NCBI GenBank assembly: GCA_946628745.1
Contig: CAMOXA010000038.1
Span: 1 to 11,728, forward strand
Length of the DNA stretch: 11,728 nt
Source: an uncultured Verrucomicrobiota bacterium
GTDB lineage: Bacteria > Verrucomicrobiota > Kiritimatiellia > RFP12 > UBA1067
Reading direction: 5' to 3'
Numbering within the stretch: the first letter of the stretch is position 1; the number at the start of each line of letters is the position of its first letter. The notes beneath the pieces are model-generated. The model ran no database searches, was not told the DNA's origin, and saw only the letters and a list, made by a program, of their open reading frames with translations. Shown piece by piece: positions 1 through 6,685 of this stretch. The position numbers and the translations under genes were made by a program.

Positions 1-203
1 AGGGCGTCTCGGCGACGATCGCGACGATCTTCCCGGCGTGGAAGGACGCGTGGGGCTTCCCGGCGGTGTTCTACTGCCTGGCGGGCTTCACGGTCGTCTA
101 TTTCGTCACGGCGGCGTTCTTCCTGCCGGAGACCAAGGGCCGCACTCTCGAAGAGATCGAGCAGTACTTCAAGACCGGCAAAATGCCCGTCAAGAAGCAG
201 TAA
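1..203 (+). CDS. MFS sugar-porter family transporter, C-terminal fragment
   Basis: The 5' end lies outside the window; the reading frame enters at base 3 and gives 66 residues before TAA at 201-203. It contains a hydrophobic stretch (FPAVFYCLAGFTVVYFVTAA) that would be the last transmembrane helix. Directly after it comes PETKGRTLEEIE, the signature that closes helix 12 in the sugar porter (SP) family of the major facilitator superfamily, then a short charged cytoplasmic tail ending KKQ. Known members of this family are inner-membrane proton symporters or facilitators for monosaccharides such as xylose, arabinose, galactose and glucose; the substrate cannot be told from this fragment. Only 1 nt separates its stop from the next start, so it is probably co-transcribed with the downstream hydrolase. 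Confidence 0.9.
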   Translation, partial: GVSATIATIFPAWKDAWGFPAVFYCLAGFTVVYFVTAAFFLPETKGRTLEEIEQYFKTGKMPVKKQ

Positions 204-204
204 G

Positions 205-1041
205 GTGAAGCTCAAGCTGCTAGGTACGGGAACGTCGGTCGGGGTGCCGCAGATAGGCTGCTCGTGCCGCGTGTGCACCTCGACCGACCCGCGCGACAAG
301 CGCCGCCGCTGCGGCGCGTACCTTACGGCGGCGGACGGCGCCGCCGCGCTGGTGGACACCCCGCCGGAACTGCGCATTGCGTGCATCGAGTACGGCATAC
401 GCAAGGTCGACGCCGTGATGCTGACCCATGCGCACATGGACCATGTCGCGGCGTTCGACGACATACGGCGCTTCAATACAATCAACGGCGAGACCGTCCC
501 GTGCGACCCGTCGGCGCCCGGCGCGAACGGGCGCACGTCGCGCGTAATCGGCAAACCGCTCAAATGCTACGCGACGCCGGAGACGATCGACTTGATGCAC
601 CGCATCTTCCCGTATATCGGGCTCGCGGGAGGCAGGAACGGGCTCTTCCGTCCGCAAGCAGAGTTTGTGGACGCGACGCGTCCGTTCGCCGTCGGCTCCG
701 TCGAAGTCGAAGCGGTGCGCGTCGAGCACGGCTTCCCCTGCTGCGGCTACATCTTTCGCGAAGGCGCGGGCCGAATCGCGTACATATCGGACTGCCACGA
801 CATACCTGACGCGTCCCTCGCGCGGCTCGCGGGCGTCGACACGCTCGTTCTGGACTGCCTGCGCGTGCGCGAACACTCTACGCACCTGTCGCTCGCCCGG
901 GCGCTCGAGTACATCGACCGCATTTCGCCCGGCCGCGCGTATCTGACCCATTTCTGCCACGACTTTCTGCACGCCGAATGGCTCGAGATGCTGCCGAAGG
1001 GCGTGGAACCGGCCTATGACGGCCTGGAGACGACTCCATGA
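205..1041 (+). CDS. PhnP-like metallo-beta-lactamase-fold hydrolase
   Basis: The protein has 278 residues and starts with GTG; no ATG lies between here and the first conserved motif (LGTGTSVGVPQIGC, residues 6-19), so the GTG is well supported. The dinuclear metal site of the MBL fold is visible: H75-x-H77-x-D79-H80, H175 in EHGFPCCGY, D196 in YISDCHD and H249 in LTHFCHD. A cysteine cluster (C19, C21, C24, C36 in a CxCxxC...RRRC pattern) matches the structural zinc site of E. coli PhnP, a 5-phosphoribosyl cyclic phosphodiesterase. Related MBL proteins outside phosphonate operons are mostly uncharacterised phosphodiesterases. No phn genes are present, so the substrate is open. It overlaps the next gene by 4 nt (ATGA). 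It is probably cytoplasmic, since no signal peptide is seen. Confidence 0.88.
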   Translation: MKLKLLGTGTSVGVPQIGCSCRVCTSTDPRDKRRRCGAYLTAADGAAALVDTPPELRIACIEYGIRKVDAVMLTHAHMDHVAAFDDIRRFNTINGETVPCDPSAPGANGRTSRVIGKPLKCYATPETIDLMHRIFPYIGLAGGRNGLFRPQAEFVDATRPFAVGSVEVEAVRVEHGFPCCGYIFREGAGRIAYISDCHDIPDASLARLAGVDTLVLDCLRVREHSTHLSLARALEYIDRISPGRAYLTHFCHDFLHAEWLEMLPKGVEPAYDGLETTP

Positions 1042-1883
1042 AAATCAAACAGACGAAAATCCCGGCCCTTGCGGCCGTGCTACTCCTTGCCGGCGCGGCA
1101 TTCGCGGCGCTGCCGAGCGACATATCGGTGGATCTTAAACTCGACGACATTTCGTTCGTCGCAGGCGAGCGCATGCGCGGCGTGGTCTCGCTGCGCAACA
1201 TGTCGCCCGTCAAGCTTTCCGGCGGGGGTACGAACACCCAGGACCGGCTCTTCATCGAAGTGTTCAGAGCGTCCGACTACCATCAGATCGAGCCCTTCGG
1301 CTCGCGGGCGTACGTCTCGTCGTTCAATCTCGCGCCGAACGAAGGCCAGCGGCTCGAGACCTATATCGGCGACCACTACGAGCTTCTGGAGCCCCGCCGC
1401 TATCTGGCCCGCCCGGTTCTCGTGCACGCCGGCCAGCGGTATGTCGGCGGCTACAGCGCCTTCGACATCGTCCCGGGCATGAAGATAACCGGCGCCTTGC
1501 AGGTATTCACCAACCGCGAGGGGCTCTCGCGCGAGTTCAGCCTGCTGCACTGGTCGCGCAAGGGCAAAGAGCACCTGTTCCTCGCCGCGGTCGACCACGG
1601 CGCGAGCGAACGGCGGTGGCTCACCCACGACATCGGCCCGATGATGCGCATCACGAAACCGACGATTTCGATAATGCCGGACGGGATCGTGGTGGTTTTT
1701 CACCGCAACGGGGCCGACTCGTTCGTCAGGAGCGAATTCTGGTCGCTGCCGGACGCGCTGGTGTTCCACAGCCGCCAGTCGGTGCTCGATCCCGAGACCG
1801 CGGGCCAGACCAGGGTCCAGCAGATGTACAAGGACGCGGGCGGGGTGAAGCCTGCCGACCGGCCGTGGTGGAAGTTCTGGTGA
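1038..1883 (+). CDS. Secreted protein of unknown function
   Basis: I do not recognise this 281-residue protein. Residues 1-23 form a clear Sec signal peptide: basic MKIKQTK, a hydrophobic core PALAAVLLLAGA and a likely cleavage after AFA, before ALPSD. Residues 25-145 alternate polar and hydrophobic residues in the manner of a beta-sandwich (DISVDLKLDDISFVAGERM, then RGVVSLRNMSPVKL and LFIEVFRASDY), resembling Ig-like or chaperone/inhibitor-type envelope domains, but no family signature is certain. The second half (about 150-250) reads as further beta strands. The C-terminus is unusual, ending RPWWKFW after a charged linker. A GGAG at 1026-1029 sits 8 nt before the ATG, and the start overlaps the upstream hydrolase stop (ATGA). 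The tsaD start follows after 1 nt. It is probably periplasmic or outer-envelope; no lipobox is present. Confidence 0.8.
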   Translation: MKIKQTKIPALAAVLLLAGAAFAALPSDISVDLKLDDISFVAGERMRGVVSLRNMSPVKLSGGGTNTQDRLFIEVFRASDYHQIEPFGSRAYVSSFNLAPNEGQRLETYIGDHYELLEPRRYLARPVLVHAGQRYVGGYSAFDIVPGMKITGALQVFTNREGLSREFSLLHWSRKGKEHLFLAAVDHGASERRWLTHDIGPMMRITKPTISIMPDGIVVVFHRNGADSFVRSEFWSLPDALVFHSRQSVLDPETAGQTRVQQMYKDAGGVKPADRPWWKFW

Positions 1884-1884
1884 G

Positions 1885-2964
1885 ATGAACATACTCGGCA
1901 TAGAGACGAGCTGCGACGAGACGGCCGCGGCGGTTGTGAGGGACGGCTCCGAAGTCGTGTCGAACGTGGTCTACACCCAGATTCCGCTGCACACCCCGTA
2001 CGGCGGCGTCGTGCCCGAAATCGCCTCTCGCGCCCACATAGAGAAGATATCCGAAGTCGTCAACGCCGCGCTCGACGCCTTTCGCGCGGCCGAGCCAGGC
2101 GGCAGAATCGACGCCGTGGCGGTCACGTACGGCCCGGGGCTCTCGCCCGCGTTGATCGTCGGGCTCAACGCGGCGAAGGGTCTCGCGCTCTCGCTGGGCG
2201 TCCCGCTTGTCGGCATAAACCACATCGAAGCCCACCTGCACACTCCTTTTCTCTACGACCGCGGCACCCCGCCGCCGGAAACCGGCTTCGCCGATTTCGA
2301 CGCCAGTCTCGCGCCGGCGCTCGGCCTCGCCGTCTCGGGCGGCCACACCAACTGGTTCGCGATGCCTTCCTACGGCGAGTACCATACTCTCGGGCAGACT
2401 CTCGACGATGCGGCGGGCGAGGCTTTCGACAAGGCGGCGAAGCTGCTGGGACTGGGGTATCCGGGCGGACCCAAAATCGACAAAATCGCCAGAGAGTATC
2501 TGGAGGCGAATCCGTCGCCGGATTTGATACCGTTCCCGAAGGGGCGGCCGCGCGAAGGCGTCAGCGCCCTCTCCGGACTGCCGGCGGATATGTGCGTGTC
2601 GTTCTCCGGACTTAAGACGGCGCTCCTGCGCTATGTCCAGCAGAACCCGTCCCTGGACGTCCCCCGCGTCGTCGCCTCTTACCAGGAAGCGATCGTCGGG
2701 GCTGTCGCGGATCGCACGCGCACCGCACTCAGGCGCGCGCGCTGCCGTTCGCTCATAGTCGGCGGCGGCGTTTCGCTCAATTCGCGGCTCAGGGCCGCGC
2801 TTCAGGAAGTCGCCGCGAAGGAGCGAGTGCGCCTTCTGGTCGCGAAGCCCAAATACTGCGGCGACAACGGCGCAATGATAGCGGGCCTCGCGTACTGCAG
2901 GCGCAATGTCGCGGGCGACGCGGCGCTCGCGCTCGATGTCGCCCCCTCGCTCGAGGCAGGCTAG
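1885..2964 (+). CDS. tsaD: tRNA N6-adenosine threonylcarbamoyltransferase TsaD
   Basis: TsaD (Kae1/YgjD family) transfers threonylcarbamoyl from TC-AMP to A37 of ANN-decoding tRNAs, making t6A; in bacteria it works with TsaB and TsaE, neither of which is in the window. The 359-residue length is normal to slightly long. Visible signatures are the N-terminal nucleotide-binding motif GIETSCDET (5-13), the metal-binding motif H113-I-E-A-H117, SGGHT (151-155), the GEAFDKAAKLLGLGYPGG block (178-195), GGGVSLNSRLR (293-303) and the third metal ligand D327 in YCGDNGA. An extra stretch near residues 124-146 (RGTPPPETGFADFDASLAPA) is a small family-typical variable loop. ATG at 1885 begins one base after the preceding stop; Shine-Dalgarno support is weak (GGTGAG directly upstream), so translation is probably coupled. 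Confidence 0.97.
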   Translation: MNILGIETSCDETAAAVVRDGSEVVSNVVYTQIPLHTPYGGVVPEIASRAHIEKISEVVNAALDAFRAAEPGGRIDAVAVTYGPGLSPALIVGLNAAKGLALSLGVPLVGINHIEAHLHTPFLYDRGTPPPETGFADFDASLAPALGLAVSGGHTNWFAMPSYGEYHTLGQTLDDAAGEAFDKAAKLLGLGYPGGPKIDKIAREYLEANPSPDLIPFPKGRPREGVSALSGLPADMCVSFSGLKTALLRYVQQNPSLDVPRVVASYQEAIVGAVADRTRTALRRARCRSLIVGGGVSLNSRLRAALQEVAAKERVRLLVAKPKYCGDNGAMIAGLAYCRRNVAGDAALALDVAPSLEAG

Positions 2965-3020
2965 ACGACTCCGCGTCCTCTTCCATCGCACCGGAAAATT
3001 TGGTAAAATATACTTCATCT
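2965..3020 (+). promoter_or_regulatory. Putative extended -10 promoter of gatB, near-leaderless
   Basis: This 56-nt gap is the only untranslated space between plus-strand genes longer than a few bases. Its second half turns abruptly AT-rich. At 3001-3009 it reads TGG TAAAAT, an extended -10 element (TGn followed by a hexamer matching TATAAT at 5 of 6 positions). No good -35 is present; TTCCAT at 2981-2986, 17 nt upstream of the hexamer, matches TTGACA poorly. Transcription would start around 3015-3018, only a few bases before the gatB ATG at 3021. No Shine-Dalgarno is visible in front of that ATG, which agrees with a leaderless or very short leader. This is a pattern call, not a measured start site. 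Confidence 0.55.
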
Positions 3021-4457
3021 ATGGACTTCGAGAACACTATAGGCCTTGAGACTCACGTTCAGCTCAAGACACGCACGAAGATGTTCTGTTCGTGCCTGCT
3101 TAAAACAGGCTGCGAACCGAATACGAACATATGTCCCGTCTGCCTGGGCTATCCCGGGGCGCTGCCGGTCATGAACCGCGAGGCGGTCAAGTTCACTGTC
3201 ATGAGCGGCATGATGCTCGGATGCGAGGTGAACCGCCACGCGACGTTCGACCGCAAGAACTACTTCTACCCCGACATGGCCAAGGACTACCAGATATCCG
3301 AGAACGGCAACCCGCTGTGCATAGGCGGCGGGGTCGAGATCACGCTCGCGGACGGTTCGAAGAAGTTCATCAGGATCAACCACATACACCTCGAAGAGGA
3401 CGCGGCGAAAATCAACCACTACGCCGCGACATCGGGCGTGGACTTCAACCGCGGCGGGACGCCTCTCATGGAGATCGTCTCCGAGCCGGACCTGTCGAGC
3501 GCGGACGAGGCGATAGCCTATCTCACCGCTCTCAAGGAGATGCTCGTCTACGCCGGCGTCAGCGACTGCAACCTCGAAGAGGGCAACATGCGCTCGGACG
3601 TCAACATCTCGATACGGCCCGTCGGCGAGACGAAGCTCGGCACCAAGGTCGAGATAAAGAACATGAATTCCTTCAGCGGCATCCACGCGGCGCTCGAATA
3701 CGAGGCGCGCCGCCAGCGCGAGTGCATGGCCCGTTCTATCCCGATCGTCCAGGAGACGCGGCGCTGGGACCCCGAGGCGATGGAGACCGCGTCGATGCGC
3801 TCCAAGGAGAACGCCCACGACTACCGCTACTTCCCCGAGCCGGACCTCGTGCCCGTCGAGCTTTCCGAAGAGCAGATCGAAGAGTGGCGCAAGCTCCTGC
3901 CCGAGAAGCCCGAGGCCCGCCGCGCGAGAATGATCGCCGACTACGGCATCGCGGAATACGACGCAGAGGTACTTTCCCAGCACAAGGAGAACGCCGACTA
4001 CTACGAGGCCGCAGCGAAAGGCCTGGACAAGAAGACCGCCAAGACGCTGTGCAACCTTTACATGTCGGACGTGATGGCGCTCATGAACTCCAGCGGCAAG
4101 TCCATCGGCGAGTGCGCCATGACGCCCGCCGCGCTCGCGTCGCTCGTCAAGCTTTCCGCCGCCGGCACGATAAACGGTCCGACGCTCAAGGAACTCCTGC
4201 CCGAGATTTTCGAGAAGGGCGGCGACCCCGAGGCGATCGTCAAGGAGCGCGGGCTCGGCGCCGTGAGCGACACCGGCGCCCTGGAGGCGTTCGTCGACCA
4301 GGCGATCGCGGCGAACCCCGGCCCCGTCCAGGATTTCAAGAACGGCAAGAAGGCCGCCGCCGGATTCTTCGTCGGCCAGGTCATGAAGCTGTCGAAGGGC
4401 AAGGCCGACCCCAAAATCGTAGGCGGCATCGTCGCCAGAAAGCTGGCCGCGCTATGA
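3021..4457 (+). CDS. gatB: Aspartyl/glutamyl-tRNA amidotransferase subunit B (GatB)
   Basis: GatB is the kinase and tRNA-binding subunit of GatCAB, which converts Glu-tRNA(Gln) and/or Asp-tRNA(Asn) to the amidated form. With the ATG at 3021 the protein has 478 residues and begins MDFENTIGLETHVQL, the normal family N-terminus. An in-frame TTG at 3000 would add seven residues and lies in the promoter-like region, so I rejected it. Visible blocks: a cysteine cluster (C23, C25, C31, C38, C41) matching the zinc-binding region, YFYPDMAKDYQIS (81-93), MRSDVNIS (190-197), GTKVEIKNMNSF (207-218) and RSKENAHDYRYFPEPDL (260-276). The C-terminal third is the helical and YqeY-like tRNA-binding tail, ending in VGGIVARKLAAL. 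gatA and gatC are not adjacent. Its TGA overlaps the next ATG. Presence of the gene indicates that indirect amidation supplies Gln- or Asn-tRNA. Confidence 0.97.
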   Translation: MDFENTIGLETHVQLKTRTKMFCSCLLKTGCEPNTNICPVCLGYPGALPVMNREAVKFTVMSGMMLGCEVNRHATFDRKNYFYPDMAKDYQISENGNPLCIGGGVEITLADGSKKFIRINHIHLEEDAAKINHYAATSGVDFNRGGTPLMEIVSEPDLSSADEAIAYLTALKEMLVYAGVSDCNLEEGNMRSDVNISIRPVGETKLGTKVEIKNMNSFSGIHAALEYEARRQRECMARSIPIVQETRRWDPEAMETASMRSKENAHDYRYFPEPDLVPVELSEEQIEEWRKLLPEKPEARRARMIADYGIAEYDAEVLSQHKENADYYEAAAKGLDKKTAKTLCNLYMSDVMALMNSSGKSIGECAMTPAALASLVKLSAAGTINGPTLKELLPEIFEKGGDPEAIVKERGLGAVSDTGALEAFVDQAIAANPGPVQDFKNGKKAAAGFFVGQVMKLSKGKADPKIVGGIVARKLAAL

Positions 4458-4888
4458 GGATCACCGCGATTTTTGCGGCGGCCGCGGCTTTGGCCTGCGC
4501 GGGGTGCGCGACGTTCAGAGGCACCCAGAAGGACGCGTTCATAGACGACGAAGGCAACATCCTGAGAGTGGAGTACGGCGTGTCGTCGCGCGAGTACACC
4601 TACAAACTCGTCTCGCCTATGAACGGCGCCGAAATCGACGGCCACGACGTGAAAATGGTCCGCGTCTTGACGCCCGAGCCTGAAAACGACAAACTCACTT
4701 TCTACATCTGCCAGAATCCGAGCCCGAAGGGGACGATGTACGAGACGAAGGACAAGAAGTGGAAGTTTCTCACCGTGGGCATCTGGAGCGCGCTGTATCT
4801 CTGGGACCCGGAAGAGGGACAGTACCTGCTCGTTTTCGAGGGAGACTCCAACCCTGCCATACTCGAAGAGGACAAAGCCAGGAAATGA
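4454..4888 (+). CDS. Small putative lipoprotein of unknown function
   Basis: This 144-residue protein starts at the ATG overlapping the gatB stop (ATGA) and ends overlapping the next ATG. The N-terminus, MRITAIFAAAAALACAGCAT, is a short type II signal peptide with two candidate lipidation cysteines: C15 (ALAC) or C18 (CAGC). Neither has the ideal L-A/S-G/A-C box, although CAGCATF is a common kind of lipoprotein start. The mature part is acidic and strand-rich (FIDDEGNILRVEYGVSSREY, later WKFLTVGIWSALYLWDPEEG) and ends in a charged tail, EEDKARK. I recognise no domain. The same frame runs open far upstream inside gatB, but only this part has coding character. It is probably membrane-anchored, with expression tied to gatB by translational coupling. 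Confidence 0.8.
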   Translation: MRITAIFAAAAALACAGCATFRGTQKDAFIDDEGNILRVEYGVSSREYTYKLVSPMNGAEIDGHDVKMVRVLTPEPENDKLTFYICQNPSPKGTMYETKDKKWKFLTVGIWSALYLWDPEEGQYLLVFEGDSNPAILEEDKARK

Positions 4889-5628
4889 ATCCCCTCGACA
4901 ACATACGCGTCGTGCTGGTCGGCACTCTATATACCGGCAACGTCGGCTCCAGCTGCCGCGCGATGGCCAACATGGGCATAAGGCACCTGCGCCTCGCCGC
5001 GCCGAACCTGCAGAACTCCTGGGAGGAAGGCGAGCGCCTCGCCGTGCACGCGACTGACGTGATGAACGCCCGCGAGGAGTTCGCGACGTTTGAAGAGGCG
5101 GTGGCCGATTGCATCGCCGTCGTGGGCACCACGGCCCGCGAGGGACTCTACCGCCAGCATGTCAAAGCGCCGCGCGAGTGCGCGCCGGACATCCTCGCGC
5201 TCGCGGCGCAAGGCCCGGTGGCCGTCGTGTTCGGGCGCGAGGACAAGGGGCTTTTGAACGAGGAGGTCGCCCAGTGCACCCATCTCTTGAGAATCCCCGT
5301 GGACGCGGGCTACACCTCGATCAACCTTTCCCAGGCCGTGCTCGTCACGTGCTACGAGCTGTTCACGGCCTCCGGACGCTACGAGCCGCCGCACGAAAAA
5401 GCGCCGCCCGCGCCGCAGGCGCAGAAAATGCAGCTCATGAAAAACTGGTCGAAGATGCTCTGCGAAATCGGCTTTATGGAGCCGATCCAGGCTGACCACT
5501 TCATGCAAGGCTTCCACAGGGTGTTCTCGCGCGGCGTCTTCACGAAGGACGACGCGGCGCTCATGCTCGGCGTCGCCCGGCAGGCGATATGGGCCGCAAA
5601 CAAAGGGAAGGTCTCCGCCAATGGATAA
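4885..5628 (+). CDS. trmJ: TrmJ-type tRNA (cytidine/uridine-2'-O-)-methyltransferase
   Basis: This is a SPOUT (SpoU/TrmH) methyltransferase of 247 residues; TrmJ methylates the 2'-OH of residue 32 in the anticodon loop using SAM. All three SPOUT motifs are present: motif 1 N19-VGSSC-R25-AMANMG, motif 2 VVFGREDKGL (114-123), and motif 3 IPVDAGYTSINLSQAV (137-152), which builds the trefoil knot. The start VVLVGTLYTGNVGSSCRAM and the helical C-terminal extension of about 80 residues after the knot are TrmJ-like rather than TrmL- or TrmH-like. The extension includes HFMQGFHRVFSRGVFTKDDA, comparable to the TrmJ dimerisation tail. The ATG at 4885 is chosen because 42 upstream in-frame codons overlap the lipoprotein gene and lack family similarity. 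It overlaps the lipoprotein by 4 nt and the next permease by 8 nt. The target position is inferred from family. Confidence 0.88.
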   Translation: MNPLDNIRVVLVGTLYTGNVGSSCRAMANMGIRHLRLAAPNLQNSWEEGERLAVHATDVMNAREEFATFEEAVADCIAVVGTTAREGLYRQHVKAPRECAPDILALAAQGPVAVVFGREDKGLLNEEVAQCTHLLRIPVDAGYTSINLSQAVLVTCYELFTASGRYEPPHEKAPPAPQAQKMQLMKNWSKMLCEIGFMEPIQADHFMQGFHRVFSRGVFTKDDAALMLGVARQAIWAANKGKVSANG

Positions 5629-6682
5629 ACTGGCATACATAATACGACGCATCCTCCTCATAATACCGACGTTCCTTGGCATAACGATCGTGTGCTTCAG
5701 CCTGACGCGCTTCCTGCCGGGCGGACCTGTGGAGCTGGCGATGATGCGAATGCGCGGCGTTGGTTCTGCCGGCGGCGAGGTGGCCGCGCAGTCTTCTGGC
5801 CAGACGGGCGGCATGGCCGGCATAACCAAAAAGTACCGCGAGGAGATGGAGAAGCAGTTCGGCTTCGACAAGCCCATAGTCGAACAGTACTGGGACTGGC
5901 TCGTCGTCAATCGCATGGGCATGAGGCTGCACTCCTACCAGTACCCGAACAAGTCGGCGTGGTCGCTCATCAAAAGCCGCATACCGATCTCGGTGTGGTT
6001 CGGCATAACATCGTTCGTTCTCACGTACCTCATATGCATCCCGCTCGGCATAGCGAAGGCCCTGCGGCACCGCCAGGCCTTCGACGCGCTGTCGAGCTTC
6101 GTGGTGTTCGTCGCCTACGCCATACCGAGCTTCGCGCTCGGCATGGCTCTCAAGATGGCGCTTTGCGGGACCGTGCACGGGCTCTGGGACGTCTTCCCGC
6201 TGGGCGGCGTCTCCAGCGAATTCGAGGCGGAGCCGACATTCTGGCAGTGGTTCTGCGACCGCGCCTGGCATATGGCGCTGCCGGTGGCGTGCTACGTGGC
6301 GAGCGGGTTCGCCATGCTGACGCTCATGATGAAGAACTCGCTTCTCGACCAGATTTCGTCCGACTATGTCAGGACCGTGATCGCCAAGGGCGGCACGCGC
6401 CGCCGCGCGATATGGTGCCACGCCTTCCGCAACGCTCTCGTGCCGATAGCCACGGGCTTCGGCTCTATGATGGCAGTGCTGTTCGCCGGGTCCATCATCA
6501 TCGAGACGATATTCGAGATACCGGGCATGGGGCGCCTGTCGTGGGACGCGCTCATAGGCCGCGACTATGCGGTCTTCCTCGCGCTGCTCGCGCTGACGTC
6601 GAGCTTCATGCTGATCGGCAATCTGATATCGGACGTTCTCTACATGGCCATCGACCCGCGAATCGACTTCTCAAGGAAATAA
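5621..6682 (+). CDS. Peptide-type ABC transporter permease, YejB-like
   Basis: This is an inner-membrane permease of the DppB/OppB family, 353 residues. The N-terminus YIIRRILLIIPTFLGITIVC and the following FLPGGPVELA closely resemble YejB, a subunit of the YejABEF peptide (microcin C) importer. Likely membrane helices lie near residues 7-30, 124-146, 155-180, 216-236, 273-297 and 317-341. The periplasmic loop after helix 1 is long (about 35-120), with a G/S/Q-rich patch around 47-66. The cytoplasmic coupling (EAA-like) loop DYVRTVIAKGGTRRRAIWCH is at 248-267. The start overlaps the trmJ end by 8 nt; a GGGAAGG at 5605-5611 could serve as ribosome binding site. Isoleucine is encoded mostly by ATA here (18 of 31 by hand count). 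No binding protein or ATPase gene adjoins it. The exact substrate is unknown. Confidence 0.93.
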   Translation: MDKLAYIIRRILLIIPTFLGITIVCFSLTRFLPGGPVELAMMRMRGVGSAGGEVAAQSSGQTGGMAGITKKYREEMEKQFGFDKPIVEQYWDWLVVNRMGMRLHSYQYPNKSAWSLIKSRIPISVWFGITSFVLTYLICIPLGIAKALRHRQAFDALSSFVVFVAYAIPSFALGMALKMALCGTVHGLWDVFPLGGVSSEFEAEPTFWQWFCDRAWHMALPVACYVASGFAMLTLMMKNSLLDQISSDYVRTVIAKGGTRRRAIWCHAFRNALVPIATGFGSMMAVLFAGSIIIETIFEIPGMGRLSWDALIGRDYAVFLALLALTSSFMLIGNLISDVLYMAIDPRIDFSRK

Positions 6683-6685
6683 CGG

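Noticed and set aside
1726..3018. Minus-strand open frame of 430 codons opposite tsaD
   Set aside because: Arg-rich translation with no recognisable domain; tsaD on the plus strand explains the region.
3000..3020. TTG at 3000 as gatB start
   Set aside because: It adds seven residues not typical of GatB and lies upstream of the -10-like hexamer; ATG 3021 gives the normal family N-terminus.
3131..4453. Upstream part of the plus-strand frame that later encodes the lipoprotein
   Set aside because: It overlaps gatB in another frame and is Arg-rich, low-complexity translation; only 4454-4888 has coding character.
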